Below, in pieces: positions 1 to 8,926 of a stretch of DNA of 51,868 nt; position 1 is the stretch's first letter, and the number at the start of each line of letters is the position of its first letter. The stretch covers positions 1 through 51,868 of IMG/VR virus record IMGVR_UViG_3300044815_000174; one strand, given 5' to 3'. The notes below the pieces were generated by a model. The model saw only the letters and a list, made by a program, of their open reading frames with translations, searched no databases and was not told the DNA's origin. This stretch comes from a virus. Position numbers and translations under genes: made by a program.

Positions 1-127
1 GAAAGCGTTAAATCCGGCGCGAGATCCCAGATGGCCACTGGTGCGCGGAAGCCACGCCGCAAGAAAGCGGCAGCCGAACTCAAAGAAGCTCTGAACGAAT
101 TACCCCAACCTTTTGAGATGCAGGCTC
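1..127. repeat. 127-bp terminal direct repeat, left copy
   Basis: Bases 1-127 are identical to 51742-51868. Both copies lie inside the same open reading frame, which continues in frame across the junction, so the sequence is a circle of 51,741 bp. An overlap of exactly 127 bp is the usual signature of a de Bruijn assembler closing a circular contig with k=127. It is therefore probably an assembly overlap rather than a physical terminal repeat. Confidence 0.95.
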
Positions 128-444
128 TGGAAGATGAAACCGAGCGCGCCATCTTCGCTGATTTGCTGTTAACGGCGGGGATCAACGGGCAATCGCCGCC
201 TCTGGCTGAATGGGGAGTGAAGGTAAACGGCGAACCTATCAAACCTTCGCACGAGGTGTTGATGAGTATGCCGACAACAGCCGTGCGCGCTCTGTGGCTT
301 CATTGCCGGAGGACGGCAGACACCGTAAAAAAGCAGATGACCCGTCCGACAAGTCCCAGCCCGATGACGGGCGCGACTATCGGCGCTGGCTCGTCAACCA
401 GTACAAGCAAAAATACTTCAACGCCAGAAAGCCCGGCTTTGTAA
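1..444 (+). CDS. tail assembly chaperone, gpG-like (3' part)
   Basis: This is the continuation of the gene that starts at 51580; on the circle the protein is 201 aa. It lies between the tail-tube gene and the tape measure, where siphoviruses encode the paired chaperones that coat the tape measure during tail assembly. The reading frame is open at base 1 and ends at 444. A slippery A-AAA-AAG site at 327-333 lets some ribosomes move to the -1 frame and make a longer gpGT-type product, as in lambda G/T. The sequence shows little obvious homology, so the call rests on position, length and the frameshift architecture. Confidence 0.85.
   Translation, partial: ESVKSGARSQMATGARKPRRKKAAAELKEALNELPQPFEMQALEDETERAIFADLLLTAGINGQSPPLAEWGVKVNGEPIKPSHEVLMSMPTTAVRALWLHCRRTADTVKKQMTRPTSPSPMTGATIGAGSSTSTSKNTSTPESPAL
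327..371 (+). promoter_or_regulatory. programmed -1 ribosomal frameshift site with downstream stem
   Basis: AAAAAAG at 327-333 is phased as A-AAA-AAG relative to the upstream frame, the strongest heptamer class for bacterial -1 slippage. Seven bases later a perfect 6-bp GC-rich stem can form (CCCGTC 341-346 with GACGGG 366-371, 19-nt loop), at the spacing expected for a stimulatory structure. The frame entered is the long overlapping frame ending at 617. Confidence 0.9.
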
Positions 445-617
445 GCAAGCACAAAATTGCGAAGGCGCTCGGGGTGTCCGTCCCATCCCTGAAAGGAACT
501 GCCACGCATTATCTGGACGAGGCGTACACGATCCAACGCGCGGAATTTGAAGCGCGCCGTGAGATCGCCATTGAACTGAAAATACTTCCTCATCAAGTCA
601 TCCTGCCGGAATTTTAA
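333..617 (+). CDS. tail assembly chaperone T-extension, read by -1 frameshift
   Basis: This frame is open from about 210 to 617 but has no credible start of its own. It is entered from the upstream chaperone frame by slippage at 327-333, giving a fusion of about 259 aa (165 residues of G plus 94 of T). The T part is basic and helix-rich, with a WLVNQYKQKYF-like segment followed by a possible helix-turn-helix stretch. In the lambda family the T domain contacts the tape measure protein, whose gene starts 14 bp downstream. The extension needs the frameshift, so a standard caller would give either a wrong GTG/ATG start or no gene. Confidence 0.85.
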   Translation, partial: ADDPSDKSQPDDGRDYRRWLVNQYKQKYFNARKPGFVSKHKIAKALGVSVPSLKGTATHYLDEAYTIQRAEFEARREIAIELKILPHQVILPEF

Positions 618-630
618 GAGGCTTTGAATT

Positions 631-3600
631 TTGGAATTAGGCACACTCATCCAGTATTTCAAAGCTGACCTGTCGGATTTCGATAAAGGTCTCAATCGCG
701 CTGACCAACGCATGGCCTCCACCAAAAGCAGCTTCTCCAAAGTCCTCGACGACATCACCGGCGACATCAGCAGCAAGTTCGGAGTTGGCGGCAAATATGT
801 CAACAACTTCGTCAATGATCTTTCATCCGGCTCTGAAAAAAGCGCACAGGCGGCACAGAAACTCCGCGCCGAACTCAAAGGGCTGGAAGAACAAGCTCTC
901 AGAGTCAGGAACCGTTTTGCGGATTTTAGCCAGGGGTTAAACCTCAGCTTTGGCGGCAAGATTGATACAGGCTTCCTGAAACAATTTCGTGAGGCCGAGA
1001 ATGAAAGCGCCAAACTCAGTCTCTTAACCCAGCGGTTCGGAAAAGACGCTGCGGCAGCTTTCGCTCCAGTGGAAAAAGCTGCGTTTCAATTCTCCAAGTT
1101 AGAACGCGATGGCGGTCGCGCGCTCGAAATGCTCGAAGGTAAGTCAGCTAAATTAACAAAAGAGCTGGCATCAGTTGAGCAGGAAGTCGCGGCTGCGGGT
1201 GAGGGATTCGCTGCCTTTGCCGGGCCTGTGGGCGTGGCACTCGCAGTGGTCGCGGGTCTGACTGCCGCAACGGTGGGTCTCGGAGTCGGATTATTTGAGC
1301 TTTCAAAAGATACGGCTTCTTTCGGGGCGGGACTTAGTGACCTTTCACAAAAAAGCGGCCTCAGCGTAGAACTTCTTTCAACCTTAAAAGTCGCGGCCGA
1401 GCTGTCAGGCTCAAGTATTGAAGGTGCAAACACCGCGCTGGTCCGTTACCTCAAAGCCGTCTCCGATGTTAATCACGGCAATACGGAGCTTGAGAAAAAA
1501 TTCAAGCAAGTCGGGTTCACAGCCGCTGACCTCAAAAAAGCCTATTCCAGTCCTGACGCTGCCATCCAGCTTCTCATCACGCACATCGGCGATCTTGCAA
1601 ATTCAGAAGACCGCTTGAATGCCCTGACAAAAATTGGCGTGCGCAATGGTGAAGACCTGAACGGCATCCTCGGTCAGATGGGGAACAACCTGGCTGAGTT
1701 TCAGGCGAAGGCTGCGGCCCTTAGCTTGGTGATCACTCCAGAGCAGGCCGCACAAGCCGATAAATTCGATGACTCATTGGTCTTATTGCAACTGCAATTC
1801 AAAGCTCTGACCTACACCGTGGGGCGTGAGTTCATGCCGGAATTTCAAACCGACATGAACCTTGTCAGTCAGACGATGACTGAATTGCGCGACCCTGTCA
1901 GGACAACAGCCGGCATTGCTCGCCTCGCCTTTGAAAGCATCACGGACAAGATCAAAGAGGCTGTAGCTGAAGTCACCGTTTTCTATAACCTGTTGAAGCA
2001 GGCACCAGGCTTCGGGGATGGGTTTGCGTTCCTTGGCGCAGCACTCACACCACCTCCAGCGATCCGCAATGTTGACATTATCGGTCCATTCGGAGGTAAA
2101 CCAGGCGGAAGCAAATTAGGCGATAAAGAAGATACGTCTAAAGAAACGGCAGCCCAGCGTGCGACTCGACAAGCGTTACAGATCGCGCAGGTTGACCTGC
2201 AACAGCACGAACGTATCTATCGGGAGAAGACTGAGGATGAGCAGCGCGCATACCAGGAATCCCAACGCGCATTAAAAGACTATTCGACAAACCGGCTCTC
2301 GGCATTAAAAGACCTCCATGAGGCGGAGAAAGCCGTTTTCGCTAAAGAGCGAAATGAAATTGCTTCGAGCAATCTCGAAGCAGGTGAGAAGAAGGTCCGG
2401 CTTCGCAACCTCAAAGAAGACGAAGCGGCAGCGGCGAGCAACTACGAGCGAACAGCAACCCAGATTCAGCACGAGGAAGATAAAGCGCGCGAGGAGATGG
2501 CGAAGGCACACGCCGCCTCGTTACTTCAAATCGACGCCACTTTTTATGCTGCCCAGGAAGCACAGGATAGAAGCGCTGCCGAGCACAGAATACTGAGCTT
2601 TGCCGATGTTGAAAAACGACATTTTGATAATCAGATTAAATTGCTAGGTGAACAGGCTGAGGCTCTTGAGAAAGAGCGCGACAGGGCCGCAGTCGGCTCA
2701 CCTGGTCGTGCCAAAGCAGAAGACGCTCTCGCGCAAATCAACGAGCAGGAGAAAGCATTACAAGCGGGGCTGGGTGCAGCTCTAGCTAAGGCCCGCGCTG
2801 ACGACCTCGCCGAAACTCAGAGCTACGCCAACCGGTTGCGCGGCATATACGATCAAATCACCTCCAGCATTAACGAGCGAACGGCGATTGAAATTGGCGC
2901 GCTCGATGGTGACACTTTCAGGCGCAAGGAACAGATAGAGAAACAACGCAAGCTGGACCGTGATCTGGAGAATGAACGCTTCGGCGAGGCACTGCGCGGA
3001 CTGCGGCAGCGCGAAAAAGTTCTTGATGATGAGATCGCTGCGATCAAAGACTTCATGGTTGCGCGCGCGGAAGAATACAAAAAGGGAAACATCAGTCTCG
3101 CAGCCCTGAATAAAGAAACCGAAGGCGCGCAAAGAACTATTGATAAACGCTTGGCCGAAAAGAGGGCTCTTGATGCGGAGATTATCGAGCAGGAAAGGAC
3201 AACACAGGCCAGGCTCAACGACATTGACCGCAGAGCAGCAGAACAGCGTGCGGAACAGGCGCGCCAGATTGCTCAAGAGCTATCCAACACGTTAGCCGAT
3301 GCGATTGACGCAGGGATCGAGAAGGGTGCGGGAGCCGGGTTTAAGAGCCTGGCGCAAAGCGCGCTCGATACTATCCGCCAGATCGAACGGGAGTTGCTGA
3401 ACTCAGTAATCGCGGACATCTTCACAGGCAAAAAGCAAGGCAGTAATGCTGGCGGCATTGTCGGCGCGGCAACGAATAAATTGCTTGACCTGTTGGGTCT
3501 GGGGACGAAAAAGGGCGCGAAAGACGACCCCAATGCTGTTGCGACCGAACAGAACACAAATGCCACCGACGAGAATACTCAAGCCCTCAAAGCATTGACC

Positions 3601-4209
3601 GACAGAATCAGTTCATCCGCCTTTTCGGACCAGGAAAGCCCAAGCGACATTTCCACTGCGGTAAATAACGGTACGGCTCGCGTTGTCAGCGGTATCCGTT
3701 CACTGCAAAGCGTGATGGAAATGCTGATTCCGCATCAGCAGGGATTTTGGGGTGGGCTACTTAATGCCGTCGTTGGCGGAGCTATCGGTGGCGCAGTCGG
3801 GAGTATCGGCGCGGGTGGTGGTAGCGGAGGAACTCCGGCAACAGGTTCGTTTGCTTACGAGCCAGATGCCAATTTCGGCAACATCCCGTTTCTCGGAGCT
3901 TTCGGTGCGCGAACACCAGGTCACGCCAATGGCGGCGGTTTTGGTCCTAACGAAGAATTCTGGGTTGGCGAACAGGGTCCAGAAAAGGTGCGCACCGGCG
4001 ACGCGAGCGGAGTAGTCTTCAGCCATCCCAAGTCAAAGCAGGAATCTGAAGGGCAGAGCGTTAATTTCCATCCCAACTCAATCAACGTTCACGTCAACTT
4101 ACCCTCTGGCTATAACCCGAACGCTTTCCCGCAAAGAAATAGAAGGATGATTGCTGAGGCTGCTGCTGAAGGCCTCACGGATGCTTTGGAGCATAAGTAT
4201 GGCCGTTGA
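631..4209 (+). CDS. tail tape measure protein
   Basis: At 1192 aa this is the longest gene here and sits directly after the chaperones. It starts at TTG 631, with AAGAGG at 616-621 as ribosome binding site. The N-terminal third is helical; residues about 195-225 form a hydrophobic, Gly/Ala-rich membrane-like segment. Residues about 500-890 are charged coiled coil, and the C-terminal part is Gly/Pro/Asn rich. Tape measures set tail length, are ejected ahead of the DNA and often form the inner-membrane channel. By the common scale of about 0.15 nm per residue the tail would be roughly 170-180 nm; that figure is an inference from length. Confidence 0.95.
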   Translation: MELGTLIQYFKADLSDFDKGLNRADQRMASTKSSFSKVLDDITGDISSKFGVGGKYVNNFVNDLSSGSEKSAQAAQKLRAELKGLEEQALRVRNRFADFSQGLNLSFGGKIDTGFLKQFREAENESAKLSLLTQRFGKDAAAAFAPVEKAAFQFSKLERDGGRALEMLEGKSAKLTKELASVEQEVAAAGEGFAAFAGPVGVALAVVAGLTAATVGLGVGLFELSKDTASFGAGLSDLSQKSGLSVELLSTLKVAAELSGSSIEGANTALVRYLKAVSDVNHGNTELEKKFKQVGFTAADLKKAYSSPDAAIQLLITHIGDLANSEDRLNALTKIGVRNGEDLNGILGQMGNNLAEFQAKAAALSLVITPEQAAQADKFDDSLVLLQLQFKALTYTVGREFMPEFQTDMNLVSQTMTELRDPVRTTAGIARLAFESITDKIKEAVAEVTVFYNLLKQAPGFGDGFAFLGAALTPPPAIRNVDIIGPFGGKPGGSKLGDKEDTSKETAAQRATRQALQIAQVDLQQHERIYREKTEDEQRAYQESQRALKDYSTNRLSALKDLHEAEKAVFAKERNEIASSNLEAGEKKVRLRNLKEDEAAAASNYERTATQIQHEEDKAREEMAKAHAASLLQIDATFYAAQEAQDRSAAEHRILSFADVEKRHFDNQIKLLGEQAEALEKERDRAAVGSPGRAKAEDALAQINEQEKALQAGLGAALAKARADDLAETQSYANRLRGIYDQITSSINERTAIEIGALDGDTFRRKEQIEKQRKLDRDLENERFGEALRGLRQREKVLDDEIAAIKDFMVARAEEYKKGNISLAALNKETEGAQRTIDKRLAEKRALDAEIIEQERTTQARLNDIDRRAAEQRAEQARQIAQELSNTLADAIDAGIEKGAGAGFKSLAQSALDTIRQIERELLNSVIADIFTGKKQGSNAGGIVGAATNKLLDLLGLGTKKGAKDDPNAVATEQNTNATDENTQALKALTDRISSSAFSDQESPSDISTAVNNGTARVVSGIRSLQSVMEMLIPHQQGFWGGLLNAVVGGAIGGAVGSIGAGGGSGGTPATGSFAYEPDANFGNIPFLGAFGARTPGHANGGGFGPNEEFWVGEQGPEKVRTGDASGVVFSHPKSKQESEGQSVNFHPNSINVHVNLPSGYNPNAFPQRNRRMIAEAAAEGLTDALEHKYGR

Positions 4210-4888
4210 ATTTCATGAAATGTTGTTGAATGTGGAATATGCTCCCGGTTCGCAGGGTGGACCATCTTTCGCCAATGGTTTGCTTGGTGCTCCATCACGC
4301 GTGATTCAGGTGTCATCGAACAGCCTTAAAGATTTGTGGAAGGGCGGGATTGATTTCTCTTTGTTGAGGGACGATCAACTTGAGCGCCTGTACAGCTTCT
4401 TTCTCTGTCGCGGGGGCAATCGCTGCGGGTTTCGCCTCCTGCCTCCCAAATTCAACCAAGCTAAAAATAGCCTGCTGGCCGCCACGCTCGTAGATGTTGC
4501 CTCGCTGAAACTTTATGCAGAGTGGACGGACGGCTTCTACACCTATCGCAAGCGCATCGTGAAACCTGCCTGGGGAGCATCTGTCTTAACTCTCAACGGT
4601 GAATATGTAGGTCACAACAACGAGGCCGGAGTGTATCAGCGACCGGTCTTCGGTGGGGTGTCTTGGGGCGAAATCGAACCGGCGCTGGTCGTCAACCTCG
4701 ATTACACGGCGGGAATCATCACGCCTGTGGGCGGGACACTTCCGGCGGGCGAGTGGCGTTGGAGCGGAGAGATTCACCTGCCAGTAATCTTCACCAGCGG
4801 AGACTTCGAAGGCCGTTATGACGTCAGTTCTCAATGGGGCAACATCGGCATTCAGGAGCTGCTGCCGAAGAGTCTGGGTTTGAGCTAG
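4199..4888 (+). CDS. distal tail protein, DUF2460 family (GTA gp12-like)
   Basis: This 229-aa protein begins with MAVEFHEMLLNVEYAPGSQG, matching the FHEV(R)FP...A-GS-GGP opening of the DUF2460/TIGR02217 family, and has the family's LY-FF--R-G--GFR segment near residue 70. Members form the distal-tail hexamer joining tube and baseplate hub. The ATG at 4199 overlaps the tape measure stop by 11 bp; an upstream in-frame ATG at 4151 lies deep within the tape measure and is less likely. It is the first of four tail-tip genes in the canonical order DUF2460, BR0599-like, NlpC/P60, tip protein. Confidence 0.9.
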   Translation: MAVEFHEMLLNVEYAPGSQGGPSFANGLLGAPSRVIQVSSNSLKDLWKGGIDFSLLRDDQLERLYSFFLCRGGNRCGFRLLPPKFNQAKNSLLAATLVDVASLKLYAEWTDGFYTYRKRIVKPAWGASVLTLNGEYVGHNNEAGVYQRPVFGGVSWGEIEPALVVNLDYTAGIITPVGGTLPAGEWRWSGEIHLPVIFTSGDFEGRYDVSSQWGNIGIQELLPKSLGLS

Positions 4889-4891
4889 AGC

Positions 4892-5764
4892 ATGTCACTC
4901 ACGCCACAAATGATCGAGCACCTCGCGGGCAACCTGACGCTCTCGACGCTCTGGCGTATCACGCAGCGACGACCTGACGGAACGGCTGGCGAGATCATCC
5001 GCGTCTGCAATTACGACGAAGACATCGAGTTCCCTGTTGACTCCGGCGAGATTTACATCGCGCTGCCGCTGACACCTGCCGAGGTGCAGCGCAAAGTAGG
5101 TCTCTCTCCTAACAACGCGGAGATGCCAACACCTCTGGTTGACCCGTTCACGACGGCGAAGCTTTTGCGCGGGCAGTGGCGCGAAGCACGCGTCGAGAAG
5201 ATTGTTGTCAACTTCATGGATTTAAGCATGGGCATTGCCGAACGGGATGTCGGCTATCTCGGTGCCGTGACGATCAGGAACATGATCGCCATCCCTGAAC
5301 TGAAAAGCCTCGCGCAACTCCTCAGTCAAACAATTGGAGAGAAGACGAGCGAAAGATGCCGCTGGAAACGCGTGTACGGGCCGGGATGCAATGCACCCAA
5401 AGCGCCTTACACCTTCACTGGCACAGTGACAAGTGTGGCGGACCGGCAGCACTTCACGATCAGCGTGGGCGATAAGCCCAGCCCTTACTTCGTGCGTGGA
5501 GTTATCAAGTTCACCTCCGGCGCGAATGAAGGTCTGGAGGAAGAGGTGGTCGAGCACACCGCGGGCGCGCTGACACTCTTTCTGCCGATGCTCGATACGG
5601 TCGCTATTGGCGACGAGATCGAAATCGAAAAGGGCTGCGACCGGCGCTGGCAGACCTGCATCGGTTTTGAAAACCCTGACAACCCCTCCGGTACCAACCT
5701 CGAGAACATCAACTGCGAACCATTCCTGCCGGGAAAGGACAAGGTTTACACCTACCCGAAATAA
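4892..5764 (+). CDS. baseplate hub protein, phage_BR0599/DUF2163 family (GTA gp13-like)
   Basis: This 290-aa protein has the family layout: an N-terminal half with IYIALPLTPAEVQ and a central ERCRWKRVYGPGCN segment, then a C-terminal half ending CDRRWQTC-GFENPDNPSGTN...CEPFLPG. The paired cysteines and EPFLPG close are diagnostic of TIGR02218/DUF2163. In gene transfer agents the homologue is a hub component with iron- or metal-binding cysteines. It starts 3 bp after the DUF2460 stop and its TAA overlaps the next ATG by one base, so the tail-tip genes are translationally coupled. Confidence 0.9.
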   Translation: MSLTPQMIEHLAGNLTLSTLWRITQRRPDGTAGEIIRVCNYDEDIEFPVDSGEIYIALPLTPAEVQRKVGLSPNNAEMPTPLVDPFTTAKLLRGQWREARVEKIVVNFMDLSMGIAERDVGYLGAVTIRNMIAIPELKSLAQLLSQTIGEKTSERCRWKRVYGPGCNAPKAPYTFTGTVTSVADRQHFTISVGDKPSPYFVRGVIKFTSGANEGLEEEVVEHTAGALTLFLPMLDTVAIGDEIEIEKGCDRRWQTCIGFENPDNPSGTNLENINCEPFLPGKDKVYTYPK

Positions 5765-6198
5765 TGCCTGAAATCACACGAGAACAAATTGTTGAAGCCG
5801 CGCGCTCTTACATCGGCGTGCCTTACGTGGCAGGCGGGCAGTCGCGCGAAACCGGACTCAACTGCGCCGGGTTGATCGTCTGCGTCGCGCACGATCTTGG
5901 TCTCACAGATGTCGAGTTTCCGGGCAAGTCGAATTTCACTAAAGAAGATCCTTTGGATGAACTCTTCGGCGCGCACCTGGACAAACTTGATGACTGGAAA
6001 GAGGCGCAGGCTGGCGATGTCCTGAGCGTAGCCTACGAGAGCGATCCGCATCATTGCGGTTTCGTCTCAAAGGTCAATCAGTTCGGCGTGTATTTCATTC
6101 ACGCCACGCGAAATCACGGAATCATCGAGCATCGCCTGTATGGAAAATTGCTGCGCTCAATCGCCGCAGGTTACCGGGTGCGCGGGTTGAAAGACTGA
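5764..6198 (+). CDS. NlpC/P60 peptidase of the tail tip (GTA gp14-like)
   Basis: This 144-aa protein has the NlpC/P60 cysteine peptidase core: Y-GVPYVAGGQS at residues 17-27, catalytic Cys in NCAGLIVC (about residue 37), and a histidine motif in DPHHCGFVSK (about 98). It likely cuts peptidoglycan peptide crosslinks so the tail can cross the wall. Its position between the hub and tip proteins is the standard one. ATG overlaps the preceding stop by one base (TAATG) and its own TGA overlaps the next ATG. Confidence 0.9.
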   Translation: MPEITREQIVEAARSYIGVPYVAGGQSRETGLNCAGLIVCVAHDLGLTDVEFPGKSNFTKEDPLDELFGAHLDKLDDWKEAQAGDVLSVAYESDPHHCGFVSKVNQFGVYFIHATRNHGIIEHRLYGKLLRSIAAGYRVRGLKD

Positions 6199-8909
6199 TG
6201 AAACGCTGGCTCCGAATTTTAGTCTTTTATCTTTTCTTCGCCGCGGCGTTGGGGCTGGATCATGCCCTCGGTAACGACCGTCGAGTGCTGGCGATGGCTG
6301 ACCCCATCTCCGGTACCATCCTGCTAACAATCGCCGTCAGCGCAGCTTTAGCTGGCGGTCAATACATCCTCACGCGCGCTCTCGCCGGGCGGCCAAAACC
6401 TATCCAGCGCGGCAAGCTCGATGGCGGGCTGCAACTGCAAGACTCTGATTACGACCTCTTCATCAACGAAATCTACGGCGGCGACCCCGGCGATGGATTG
6501 GGCGGAGGCATCAAGGCGGCAGGCATCATTATTGACGCTTCTCCGATCCGTCCGGTTGTCACTACTACACATGAGTCAACAGGCGGCGGCAAAGGCGGGG
6601 GAGGTGGCGGCGGAGGAGGCGGTACTGTCGAGACTACTTCGTACTACATGGACCTTGATGTCATGGTCGGGCGCGGAGTTCTCAACTATAAGAAAATCTG
6701 GTTCGTCACCGGAACCGGCATGAAGCTCGTCTATGACATGACGACAAACTTTGTTGAGACAGGGGTGATTGACCCTGACTTCCCGCCGGAAGACGAGCAG
6801 CATTATTACCTGTTGCCTGATCCCCTGCTCGAAGACCCGAACCCGAAACTGCGCTACGGCCACGTTCCGGTGCCTGATGAGCATGGCACGATAGACGCTG
6901 AAATCGTCGGCTCCGGCTACGGCGGCATTCGCATCTATGAAGGCAATGACACGCAGCTTCCCGATCCTCTGTTTGAAGGTATCAACAATGCCAAATACGG
7001 CGCGCCCGCCGGAGCGGTCGCCTATCGCCATCGCTCGCACGTCGTCTTCGAGAACGTTGATGTCAGCAACGGCGTCCCGAACATTCTCTTTCTCGCAGAG
7101 AACAAGGAACTCAAAACGCTTGATCTGATTCTCGCTGATCGTGCCGAGCGCGTCGGCGTGCTGCCTGAAGATCTCAACTTCGCGGAACTCGACGTTAATG
7201 TGCGTGGCTGGATCGTGACGCAGGAGCAGGCCCCACGCTCGGACATGGAAGAGTTGTCTGAGATTTTCGATGTCAACTTCTTCGAGGATATTGATGGGAC
7301 GATCACGGGCGAAGAGCAGGATTACACAGTCGTTGCCACAATTGACGAAGATGACATCGGTGCTCGCGCGCAGGGTGATGAGGATAACGGAGGTGCGCCC
7401 CCTGATTTAGTCAATATTCGTCAGGGCGAGCAGACCGCCTTACCTACTCAGCACATTTTCGGGTTTTACGATCCGGTTAAAAACTACGACCCGAACAGCG
7501 CCACAGGTTACCGGCAGGTCACTAATTCCGAGAAGCGCGAGACGGTTCGACATTCCGTGGTGATGACCGTCGCCGAAGGGCAGATAGCAGCCAACCGCGA
7601 CATCGCGAAGGCATGGTCTGAAGCTGACGCTTTCACCTTCGATCTCTTTCCCAAATACGCTTACCTGCGACCCGGCCAGCGCGTCCTGGTTCCCAAAGAC
7701 GGCGAGCAGTACCTCGTCAAACTTACAGAAACATCCGGCTCGCTGCCAGGCCCGAGGCATTTCGCCGGAGTCTCACAGAAAGCCGTGCAGGTCAGCGCCG
7801 CAGCAACAATCGGAGCCGCAGCAACACCAAAGCCCGCCAACGTGCCGGCCAATACCGTCGCCACCTTCATTGATAACCCCCGCCTGCTGAGCCAGCAGAA
7901 TGCGCCCGGTTTTCTCGTCGCCGGGACACCCAAAGATGTGAACTCGGGCGAGTGGAAAACCGCGACTGTCTGGGTTGATAAAGGCGACGGCTTTAAGCGC
8001 CTCGCGGTGCTCGATGCGCCCGCCACGATGGGCCGCGCCGTCGGCGCGCTTCCTGATGTGCCCATTGGATTGAAAGGTGAATGGGATGATGTTTCAGAGG
8101 GCACGCTTGATCTCTTCTATGGCGAACTCGCCTCCGGGACTGACGACAATCCGATCCCAATGTACTGGGGCGATGAGGTTATCGAATACGTCAATGCTGT
8201 CAAAGACAACTCCGGCGATTATCCGAACCGCTGGACAATCTCGCGTCTGCATCGTCGGCTGAAAGGCACGGACGCGGCGAGTGCCACGCATCAAGATATG
8301 GAGCGGGCGGTGCTTCTCGACGACGCCGTGAAATTCATCAAAGTCGATCAATCTGAGCGGGACGTAGAGCGCACCTACAAAGTGACAACCAACGGCCTCT
8401 TCGTGGCGCAGGCTGTGGCCGACGCCGCGCCGATCATCTTCACATGGACGGGACAGACCTTGCCGTCGTTCACAGTGGCAGGGCCAAACCTTCATGTGCC
8501 GACTATCGGTGCAGCGCCCACGATCACCAAAGACGATGCGAGCGCAAACTGGATCGTCAACGCGCCCAAGCCGTCTTATTTCGGACTGCCCATCACCGGC
8601 CATGAAATAAGGCTCTATTCGGACTCGGCCTGCACAACGCTTGTGCGGACAATCGTCGGCAATCTCGAAGGGCGCACCTATGTGCCTCAAACCTCGGCTG
8701 ACGGTTACTTCAAATATCGCTGGCGTAATGATTCGCTCGAGGACCTTGGTGACGGAGCGGGCTGGAGCGTCTTCAGCGCAGCTTCCACTGTCGCCTATGG
8801 CACGAGCGCTCTTGCGCCTAACACGCTCGATTCAGGGCTGAGTGGCTACGACCCTGACCCTTACGATTCGGGCAATCCACACAAACGCATTTACACGGAC
8901 GTGTACTAA
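6198..8909 (+). CDS. tail tip / host-specificity protein (GTA gp15-like)
   Basis: This 903-aa protein follows the NlpC gene with an ATGA overlap. Near residues 125-150 it has a poly-glycine linker preceding TTSYYMDLDVMVGRG, typical of the tail-tip family that carries the Phage-tail_3 (PF13550) domain. That domain covers roughly residues 370-560 (regions around LNVRGWIVTQEQAPRSDMEELSEI). The last 150 residues look like a fibronectin-III-type beta module. An open frame extends upstream to 6054 but overlaps NlpC. Another possible start is the ATG at 6294. The first 30 residues from 6198 look like a membrane anchor or signal peptide, which is odd for a tail tip. Confidence 0.85.
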   Translation: MKRWLRILVFYLFFAAALGLDHALGNDRRVLAMADPISGTILLTIAVSAALAGGQYILTRALAGRPKPIQRGKLDGGLQLQDSDYDLFINEIYGGDPGDGLGGGIKAAGIIIDASPIRPVVTTTHESTGGGKGGGGGGGGGGTVETTSYYMDLDVMVGRGVLNYKKIWFVTGTGMKLVYDMTTNFVETGVIDPDFPPEDEQHYYLLPDPLLEDPNPKLRYGHVPVPDEHGTIDAEIVGSGYGGIRIYEGNDTQLPDPLFEGINNAKYGAPAGAVAYRHRSHVVFENVDVSNGVPNILFLAENKELKTLDLILADRAERVGVLPEDLNFAELDVNVRGWIVTQEQAPRSDMEELSEIFDVNFFEDIDGTITGEEQDYTVVATIDEDDIGARAQGDEDNGGAPPDLVNIRQGEQTALPTQHIFGFYDPVKNYDPNSATGYRQVTNSEKRETVRHSVVMTVAEGQIAANRDIAKAWSEADAFTFDLFPKYAYLRPGQRVLVPKDGEQYLVKLTETSGSLPGPRHFAGVSQKAVQVSAAATIGAAATPKPANVPANTVATFIDNPRLLSQQNAPGFLVAGTPKDVNSGEWKTATVWVDKGDGFKRLAVLDAPATMGRAVGALPDVPIGLKGEWDDVSEGTLDLFYGELASGTDDNPIPMYWGDEVIEYVNAVKDNSGDYPNRWTISRLHRRLKGTDAASATHQDMERAVLLDDAVKFIKVDQSERDVERTYKVTTNGLFVAQAVADAAPIIFTWTGQTLPSFTVAGPNLHVPTIGAAPTITKDDASANWIVNAPKPSYFGLPITGHEIRLYSDSACTTLVRTIVGNLEGRTYVPQTSADGYFKYRWRNDSLEDLGDGAGWSVFSAASTVAYGTSALAPNTLDSGLSGYDPDPYDSGNPHKRIYTDVY

Positions 8910-8926
8910 CCAATGAGGTGTATGAA

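Noticed and set aside
300-1013. 237-codon minus-strand frame over the chaperone and tape measure genes
   Set aside because: It lies antisense to well-supported tail genes, has no ribosome binding site and its Arg/Ser/Leu-rich composition is typical of a shadow frame.
6054-6197. Upstream extension of the tail-tip frame
   Set aside because: It overlaps the NlpC gene out of frame; ATG 6198 overlaps the NlpC stop as ATGA like the neighbouring junctions.
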